Part shown: piece after piece, positions 57,050-64,000 of the stretch
How the letters are laid out: each line of letters starts with the position of its first letter
Position numbering within the stretch: position 1 is the stretch's first letter
NCBI GenBank assembly: GCA_013076295.1
Contig: RQOL01000828.1
Coordinates: forward strand, 4,089,219-4,153,218
Source: Sanderia malayensis
Lineage: Eukaryota; Cnidaria; Scyphozoa; Semaeostomeae; Pelagiidae
Length of the DNA: 64,000 nucleotides
Direction: 5' to 3'
Translations under genes and position numbers: made by a program
Notes under the pieces: model-generated
What the model saw: only the letters and a program-made list of their open reading frames with translations
The model's database searches: none
Told to the model about the DNA's origin: nothing

Positions 57050-60000
57050 ATGCAATTGAAATTGGTGATTTCATTTTTGTCTCTAAGCCTTTCACTTCTA
57101 TTCGGTAAGTGGATGTCAAATTTGTAATAAATAATAATTTAATAAATTTGAGCTCAGCAAAATGTAGGAAGTTACGTATTGTTGTGATGTTTGCCAATGC
57201 TCAGAAATTGAGTTTCAGACTTAGTTTCTCTGAGTTGATTCAAAAATAGGCCCCAGGATTGTTTTACAACTAAACAACTTATTTATATACTCAGTATTTA
57301 TCCTCAAACTCAATAATTGTTTTTTCATCATTGACACCCAGCTTTGAGTATAAACGCAAGTTGCCCAAGAAGAACAGATTATGACAACAGATGCAAGAAG
57401 CCGTGCCAAAGGGATAGCGATTGCAGAAGACAAAAGATCTGTGTTTGTGACGGAGTGTGCGGTCTAAGCTGTGTCAAAAAAGGTAAGAAAAATAAGGATG
57501 ACACGACGATAATCCTGAAAGCCTCTCAACAAGCCATGGTCATTATTTTTTACCTCTGTGGAACACCACGAGACAGTATATTTTATAAACCTAGTATTTC
57601 TTAAACGTCTCGGGGCGTTTATTAGAAGTTTATTACACGAAAAGGCGTTTATTAAAACGAGGAAGAAACATTGCGATAACTCTGTGTTGTTATTAGTGAT
57701 ACTCCCCTTTCGATATAAATATTTCGTTGATTTTTATTGCAGGTGTGAAATGCCGCAATGACTATTACAAAAAGCCTGCTCGCGGGAGGATTCAGATAAA
57801 CGGAAGAAACCTTGGCAACACGATCAAGTATAAATGCAACCGAGGCTACACGCTGTATGGTCCAAGTGTGATCACGTGCAGTGCAATTCAAAAATGGAAG
57901 CCATGGGATAAAGGAATCCCAACATGCAGTATGCTTAGTTTCAATATTGCCTGTTTTTATGCCTATCTGTGGCTGTGCCAATCGAAAAAATTTGTTATAG
58001 CAGCATTGTAATCAGGTTCTTGTAAAAAGACCACGCCCTTTTAACATCTTAATGAATGAATACAAACGTCCTTAACGAATACAATTATGTATTGCTCAGA
58101 GTAATTTGAAAATCTAGCCTAGAGACTATTTGGAATGACAAGTCGTTCCCAGTCCTCCCGTTGTGGTCCCATAGGTGCCTGTCTCCACATGAGGAGAGTC
58201 TAGCATTGTTGAGTACTACAGTGGAACTTTCATATAACGAACACCATTGAGACCAATGTTTTTGTCAGTTTTAGAGAGGTGTCCATTGTATAGGGGTTAA
58301 GTTCACAACGAGATTGCCAAGTTGGAAACGTTTTGGTACAAAAATAATTGTCCTTTGCTCAAAGGTGTCCATTGTATAGAGGTGTCCGAGATTTGACTAT
58401 ATGCTGATTCTCGGATACCAATGTTTTTACATCTAACTAACGTCAGGTTAAGGGCAATTATTCTCAGTCTGCTGATTAAAATAAGTTCAATTTACCTTGA
58501 TCTTGTGTTGTATTTTCCTGCTCTCTGATTAATCTTTTATTGCTTCCTCGACATGTTCAACTGAATGGAGAGAAATATTCAAAAATTAATTGCTTGCGTA
58601 TATCGTAGTAGAACTCACTAAATAAATAGTTGTTATTATTCAGTATATAGAATATTCAGTTACTAAGTTATTTGAGTGAATAAATGGTCATTTTTATTTT
58701 ATTTATTCTCACAGAGCAATATTATGTGCATATTTGTTTATTTATTTTTATTTATTTATTTATTCTCACAGAGCGTGTTTGTCCTGACCCTGGTCATCCT
58801 AAAGATGGTAGACGCATGGGTAATAAATTCGAGATCGGTGACAGAGTTCGATTCCGATGTAATCCAGGCTATGAACTTGAAGGTGCAACTGTATCCGTCT
58901 GCGGTTCCAGCCTAACATGGTCGAGTGCTGTACCAGTGTGCAAGAGTAAGTAATACCCTAACTATGGGGGCACAGAGCTAGAAAGATCACCCTTTAAAGA
59001 AGAATAGGCCACTTTTTGAAGAGAATGGACATTCAATTTAGTGCTCTGAATTATTGGAGTTTTTCCTCTCTCTTGCGATGAGACATCAGTGATATCATCT
59101 GCAAATATTTTTGCGCCTTGCAAATATCGAAATTATCGTTTTAATAACATCGTCCTTCTCTCAGCCCAGACATGCAGCGCCCCTATTTTGCCGAAGAACT
59201 CTGAAATCTGGCGTGGAAGAAGCAGCCAATATCTGTACGGTGACCGGATTTCATTGCGCTGTCAGTCAGGATACTCACGCTTTGGAAGCTCGATAAAGAT
59301 CTGTGGCCTAGGAGGATGGAGTCAATCAAAATTCAAATGTTACCGTAAGTAAAGTAGAAGCTCTATTAAGCCCTACTTTCTTGCATCCCCCTCTCTATTA
59401 AGCCCTCCTTTCTACTAATCCCCCTCTCCATTAAACCCTTCTTTCTACTAACCCCCCTATTAAGCCCTTGTTTTACTAATCCCCTTCTGTATTAAGCCGT
59501 AGAATTAAGTTTCGATTTCGTTCTCTCTTCGAATCATTCAACACAAACCGGTTTGACGTAAATGCAATATCTTTTTATTCAGCCAAGAGTTGTGGTGATC
59601 CCGGAACACCAACAAACGGCATACGGATTGGCTCTTTGTTTACGTACAGAAAATACGTTCGATACAAGTGCAAACAAGGCTTCGAGCTGCATGGCATGTC
59701 ATCTCGGCAATGTCTGGAGAATCAGAGATGGAGAGGCCGATTGCCGGAATGCAGAGGTACCTTACCCATAGTCGGCTTTACAATTCTGGACTATTTGCAC
59801 TGATAGATGGACTTAGATCTAAGTTAAACGTCGCTCTTGTCATGCGCCGAATCAAATAGGTGAATTAAGTGCATGATAAGAGCGACGTATAACTTGATTA
59901 AGTACGACAGATTTGATTTGGAGCGGCAGATTACATTTGGAGCGACACGTCCAACTTGAACGTTCACTTGAACCTTTGAACAATAACAATTGCAACGGAA

Positions 60001-62090
60001 GCAGAAGTGTTCTATTGTTACAAGCTATTAAGAGCGAAAATTAAGTTCGACATTTAACTTTCTGCCGCTCCCGAGTCGCTCCACTCCCGTACTTAATTGT
60101 ATTTGATTCAGCGCATGAGAAGAGCGACGTTTAACTCAGGTCTTAAATTTGAAAATTGGAATTATTTTCCCAAATCATCATTTCCCCTTTGTAGTATTAG
60201 TTTTTTATGTTTTTATGCCACATAGGGTCCTTATAAAGCTGTTCCTTGTAAAGATAGCATGTACTCAACAATACTCGAACTCCCTGACGTCATGGATTGA
60301 TCAAGCAAGATTATTTTTCAGAGATAAACTGTGGAGCAGCCCCAGTTCTCCGCAACGGTCGATATGTTGGGTTATCAACACGTTACGGTGCTTTCAAAAC
60401 TGCCAAATGTGACATTGGCTATGAGCTCTCAGGCAGCACAGGTGTCACTTGTGGCAATGAGGGCTGGACTTTCACTGGCTCAACGCCCACTTGTCAAGGT
60501 AAGCAGTTTTTGAAAGTTGATAAATCAACTATACATACCAAATCAAGTCTGTTTTTTTAGTATGTAGCAAAAACTCGCATATGTCGCTACGGGCTCTTGC
60601 CATATCACAGAAAATTAGCAACAGAATGTCTAGAACTAACGATGTAGCTTGCATGAGAGCATTAATTTTGGAATCTTTGGTTTTAGAGAAGCCGAAAGAT
60701 TGTTTCAGTCTACGTGGAATAGCGAACGGTCAACTGGTAAAGAATTATGTAGATCACGGGGAAGCAGTGAAATATACATGCAATCGAGGCTACCATATTG
60801 ATAAAACTCCCTGGCAGAAATGCGACGATGGCCAAGTAGTTGGAGTTAAACCAATATGTATCAAAGGTACAAATATCTTAACTCATTCCAAGCTTTTTCT
60901 TCTTGAAGCTCGATAATTGTTCGTTTTGTTTACAATAGGGTGTTATTGATTCGAAGCAGTGCATTGGTTGTCATTTGTTACTCATAGATAAACCAAAAGA
61001 TTGTACATACATTGCTCGGCTACAAAATGGCGGATCATCAGACAACAAAGTTAGACACGGTGAAGAAGTTCCATATTATTGTAACGCTGGGTATACACTA
61101 AATGGAAGAAAGCCCAAATGTGACAACGGTGTTATCAAAGAAAGGGTGCCTTACTGTAAAAAAGGTACAAATATTCATAACGTTTTATCCAAAATCATTG
61201 TAATGCTAAAGCCAGCGTGAATGCTTTTCCAGTTTAGATTAAATATTAAGGGGTTTTGCTTGTTGTAATCTATTTATCTCCACATTTAACCCTGATGTGT
61301 TTGCTATTACTTTTGAAATTCCTTTGATGTGGGCTTGTTTTATGTGAACTTTATGTAAAAATTGATTATGAATGGCTCTTCAATACTCTTCCAAAGCTCA
61401 CACTCCTTGGCTTTTGATTTTTAAGCACGTTTCGATTAAACATTGCATTGTAAATGGTGTATTATTATCTCAACGTCTTTTTCAAGATAAGAAAGACCAC
61501 GATTGCACCAGATTGGTTGAAATACCAAATGGAAAATTAAAAAGGGCGAAAGTTCTCCATGGAAGGAAAGTAAAATATAGATGCAATTCTGGGTATGCTT
61601 TGGCTTCAAAACAGTTTCAAGAATGCAACAATGGTGTTCCTGTCGGACAAACTCCGTCTTGTGAAAAAAGTAAGTACAAGTACAAAATTCAAATAATGTC
61701 GTGAAAGTCTTTGCAAAGGATGATAATTAAAGAAATTGCTGCAAGCAACAATCCTGGCCAAAAATGCTGGAACGCTGCTAATATTTTCATTCCGTTCTGC
61801 AAAATTTTCTCCCCTCCCCCCGATACAATGTTGATCTTTGTTCACTGTGTCTATTTTTCAGCGGGTAATCGCTATTCACGAGTATGCTACATGCCTTACA
61901 ACCAACAACCAACATTGTTTTTTGGGGGGAGGGGAGGGAGAGGTATTTGACAAGCATTTGTTGTTTGTGCTCTAAGAGGCCGCGTATTGTGTTTCAGTTA
62001 GCAATATTTTCAACCGTTCCAAGTCTTTTTGGCAAGGATTGTCTCTTACTACTGAATTGAAAATTTTTGTTTTTACTTGCAGCTACATAA
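57050..62090 (+). CDS. Secreted WAP-like and eight-sushi (CCP) protein
   Basis: Eleven exons: 57050-57104, 57342-57482, 57743-57928, 58772-58945, 59165-59344, 59583-59756, 60322-60498, 60687-60866, 60988-61164, 61487-61669 and 62083-62090; total 1635 bases, 544 residues. Every intron is in phase 1. Exon 1 is a signal peptide. Exon 2 is an eight-Cys module related to WAP (KKPCQRDSDC...KICVCDGVCG; the central Cys pair is C-x-C, not CC). Exons 3-10 each encode one sushi/complement-control module of about 58-61 residues with four Cys; the last three lack the usual Trp near the fourth Cys. The last exon adds two residues and the stop. There is no membrane anchor. Sushi modules bind proteins in complement and adhesion; the target here is unknown. 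The short final exon is the least certain. Confidence 0.9.
58219..58400. repeat. Tigger-like MITE remnant in sushi intron
   Basis: Begins CAGTGGAACTTTCATATAAC followed by GAACACC and contains two copies of GGTGTCCATTGTATAG(A/G)GG. Words of this kind are typical of pogo/Tigger-derived repeats in invertebrates; borders are uncertain. Confidence 0.4.
59350..59500. repeat. Pyrimidine-rich minisatellite
   Basis: Four imperfect copies of CTATTAAGCCCTCCTTTCTA with CTAATCCCCCTCT, in the intron after the third sushi exon. Confidence 0.75.
59816..60142. mobile_element. 327-bp MITE, TTA target duplication
   Basis: Terminal inverted repeats of about 55 bases (left GTTAAACGTCGCTCTTGTCA, right inverted GTTAAACGTCGCTCTTCTCA) with TTA at 59813-59815 and 60143-60145. 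The 3-bp TWA-type duplication suggests PIF/Harbinger origin. It lies in the intron between the fourth and fifth sushi modules. Confidence 0.8.
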
Positions 62091-62536
62091 GTTATATCAC
62101 CAAATAACAAGCGTGGATTACATTTGTTGATAATAGATGTATTATGAATGATCATATTTAAAAAATGACGTCATTTTGACCACACCCTGCTTTTGACGGT
62201 CATTTCCCTGTGCATGGCAAAGCCCAACACTGCATGTTTTGCTTGCATGAAATTCTGCAGTAATATGATGGATAATGGAGTTTATAAGTTTAGTATTATC
62301 ATTTTCATGAAATATATTCCAACTGTCTAACAAATGGGCTTAAGCAGGAAGTTGCATGTGCGGGAGAATAGACACAAAGTAATGACGACAGTATGCGGCA
62401 AGAGATAGTTGATGCCGTTCCAGCACTCAATGCACTGTAAATATCCACACGTTGCTAACTGAGTTGACTTTACTGGCAGGGATAATAATTTCTTTAGTTT
62501 CGATGCCTCTGTAACACGAGTGGACGTATAGATAAG
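62091..62536. other. Gap between the sushi gene and the Rep ORF
   Basis: Holds the sushi 3' UTR and the region upstream of the Rep ORF. TGACGTCA occurs at 62166-62173. I searched for inverted copies of the right flank (63843-64000) and for a conserved replication nonamer and found neither. Confidence 0.45.
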
Positions 62537-63043
62537 ATGGCTTGCAATAATAATGATGAAATTATGAGTAACGAGGAAGATTTCGAGCCAGAACAGTTAG
62601 CTGTCAAAATGAAAAGACAGGCGTACTTAGTAACTTGGAGCAGAGCAAATACAACTGAGTACGATAAGAAAAGATTTGCAGAGGCAGTGACATCTGCATT
62701 TGCAGAAGTGACGTCATCTTTAATTAAGCATTGGTGTTGCTGTGTAGAAGAGCATCAAGATGGCACGCCACATTATCATATGGCTGTTTTATTAGACAGG
62801 CCAACACGTTGGAGCCGTGTAAGACAGCATATTCAGCAAACCCATGGTATTACTGTAAACTTCTCTGGGCATGGCGGGTACTATAGTGCGTACAACTACG
62901 TGAAGAAGGAAGACAGGCATGTGCTTTACAGTGATTCTCACCCAGATGTAGTTGTGAAGCCAAAGACCTATGCAGCAACAAATGTGAAGGTGAAAAAAAA
63001 TGGAAAAAAAAGGAAAACGCATGGGGAAGCTAGAGGTTGCTGA
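62537..63043 (+). CDS. Rep-like HUH endonuclease half (virus-like or transposon Rep)
   Basis: 168 codons from ATG to stop. It carries the three rolling-circle Rep motifs in order: AYLVTWS, then the paired-histidine motif HYHM, then a tyrosine motif AYNYVKKED with the Y-x-x-K spacing. These belong to HUH nickases that start rolling-circle or hairpin replication. The last 15 codons run past two A8 tracts (62993-63000 and 63004-63011), and the true continuation lies in another frame in the next ORF, so the gene looks broken by a one-base change in a homopolymer, unless the frame is switched during translation. Related Reps are widespread in cnidarian and other invertebrate genomes (from memory). 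Confidence 0.8.
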   Translation: MACNNNDEIMSNEEDFEPEQLAVKMKRQAYLVTWSRANTTEYDKKRFAEAVTSAFAEVTSSLIKHWCCCVEEHQDGTPHYHMAVLLDRPTRWSRVRQHIQQTHGITVNFSGHGGYYSAYNYVKKEDRHVLYSDSHPDVVVKPKTYAATNVKVKKNGKKRKTHGEARGC

Positions 63044-63842
63044 ACTGATTGTGAAAAACAGCATTCGCGATAGAATTCACCTTCTGCAGCATGCTAATGC
63101 ACTGAGAAAAGAAGGACAACCCGCCTTGTACAAATTTTGCATTGAAAGGTCTACAAAGACCATTGTAGAATTTATTGCAACTGTGTGGGATGCTGAAACA
63201 GCAGAACAGACCTTGCAGAGACAGAACATGCTGAGAATGGAGATTCTAACCAATGCCCTCGATAAGCCCTGCATTTGTGATAGGCAATGGCTAAAGTGTG
63301 CTACCGAAGTGTTGGAGCGGAATGGCATTGATGTCGCAGATTTTTCTAAGGCAGTAAAGGATCTTCTGCAGAAAGGTAGGGGCAAAGGGCGGAATATCTT
63401 GCTTACTGGTCCAGCAAATTGCGGGAAGACATTTTTGCTAAACCCTCTCGTAGAGGTGTTTGACGCATTTTGTAACCCAGCTGCAGGAACATTTGCATGG
63501 GTCGGGGTGGAACAAAAAGAAGTCATATTCTTGAACGACTTCCGCTGGGAAAGAAATATAATATCTTGGGCAGATATGCTCCTGCTACTGGAAGGACAGT
63601 TAGTTCATTTTCCTGCTCCAAAGACGCACTACTCGCAAGATATCTGCTTAATCAAAGATACCCCAGTTTTCTGCACAAGCAAAGCACCCCTGATATATTT
63701 AAAAAATGGGACAATTGATGAGCGGGAAACCGAAATGATGGATGTGAGGTGGAAACATTTTGCATTACGTCATCAACTTCAGGTGGATGAATGCAAAGAG
63801 GTTCCTTGCTGTGCAAATTGCTTTGCGATGCTCATTGCATAA
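63000..63842 (+). CDS. Rep-like superfamily 3 helicase half
   Basis: 280 codons from the first ATG, overlapping the endonuclease ORF by 44 bases in a +1-related frame. The SF3 motifs are present: Walker A GPANCGKT at about residues 140-147, Walker B VIFLNDFRW about 40 residues later, and motif C PVFCTSKA. The C terminus ends in a Cys-rich tail (CCANC). The combination HUH plus SF3 is found in parvovirus NS1 and CRESS-DNA virus Reps. No capsid gene is visible in the window, but only 158 bases remain to its end. Whether this is an endogenous viral copy, a Rep-carrying transposon or a domesticated gene cannot be decided here. Confidence 0.85.
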   Translation: MEKKGKRMGKLEVAELIVKNSIRDRIHLLQHANALRKEGQPALYKFCIERSTKTIVEFIATVWDAETAEQTLQRQNMLRMEILTNALDKPCICDRQWLKCATEVLERNGIDVADFSKAVKDLLQKGRGKGRNILLTGPANCGKTFLLNPLVEVFDAFCNPAAGTFAWVGVEQKEVIFLNDFRWERNIISWADMLLLLEGQLVHFPAPKTHYSQDICLIKDTPVFCTSKAPLIYLKNGTIDERETEMMDVRWKHFALRHQLQVDECKEVPCCANCFAMLIA

Positions 63843-63885
63843 TATGTCAACAATGTGTTGTGGTCGAAGCTTTGTTCACGCTATC

Positions 63886-63901
63886 CACGGTGGCCACCGT
63901 G
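63886..63901. repeat. 16-bp perfect palindrome after the Rep ORF
   Basis: CACGGTGGCCACCGTG, 44 bases after the helicase stop. It could be part of a terminal hairpin or origin of the Rep element, or a transcription factor site; the window ends too soon to tell. Confidence 0.7.
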
Positions 63902-64000
63902 AAACATTTTTAGTAATTTTGTGTTTGATATAATTTTCAATATATATACTCACATATTTAGATATAGCATAACATTTTCAATCGTTATAAATCACATGTG

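Noticed and set aside
1..64000. CRISPR arrays, operons, ribosome binding sites
   Set aside because: The tandem arrays have no spacer variation of CRISPR type, and genes are intron-containing, so prokaryotic features do not apply.

Overview
This is a piece of an animal nuclear genome. Genes are split by short GT-AG introns, TTAGGG-type (CCCTAA) telomeric repeats occur inside the window, and two long single-exon rhodopsin-like GPCRs, WAP-like/sushi secreted modules and conserved ciliary genes are present. The gene set, the AT-rich intergenic DNA, a BEL/Pao element and a HUH/SF3 Rep open reading frame of a kind common in cnidarian genomes make a cnidarian the best guess, but this is inference; other early-branching or marine invertebrates are possible.

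Layout. 1-2.9 kb: a diverged tandem duplication rich in tRNA-derived repeats. 2.9-10.4 kb (minus): AXDND1, reconstructed here as 16 exons and 1147 codons. 12.7-19.2 kb (minus): a four-exon kelch-like BTB-BACK-Kelch protein. 21.8-29.3 kb (minus): an apparently intact BEL/Pao retrotransposon with two indistinguishable 701-bp LTRs, a 5-bp target duplication and a 2004-residue open polyprotein. 29.9-32.2 kb (minus): an unrecognised acidic, tail-anchored protein. 32.5-34.8 kb: a satellite with about 130-bp units, each carrying a run of telomeric repeats, interrupted by a 1.6-kb fold-back element. 35.7-39.0 kb (minus): LRRIQ3, four exons. 39.5-41.0 kb: a miniature LTR element (TRIM type) inserted into a ~178-bp tandem repeat. 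42.1-48.8 kb: two head-to-head GPCR paralogues with N-R-L replacing D-R-Y. 49.6-53.2 kb (plus): STEEP1, seven exons. 54.1-55.8 kb (plus): a secreted Gly/Ser/His repeat protein. 57.0-62.1 kb (plus): a secreted protein with one WAP-like module and eight sushi modules, all on phase-1 exons. 62.5-63.8 kb (plus): a HUH endonuclease ORF and an overlapping SF3 helicase ORF, the two halves of a Rep protein in different frames.

Working together. AXDND1 and LRRIQ3 both belong to the ciliary/flagellar gene set and lie 25 kb apart on the same strand. The two repeat/modular secreted genes are plus-strand neighbours with separate signal-peptide exons and may serve the extracellular surface. The rest are not an obvious pathway. 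Intergenic space is dominated by nested repeats, several with readable target-site duplications or empty-site comparisons. All exon boundaries were derived by eye from GT/AG sites and frame continuity; totals that divide by three support them, but no transcript evidence was available.
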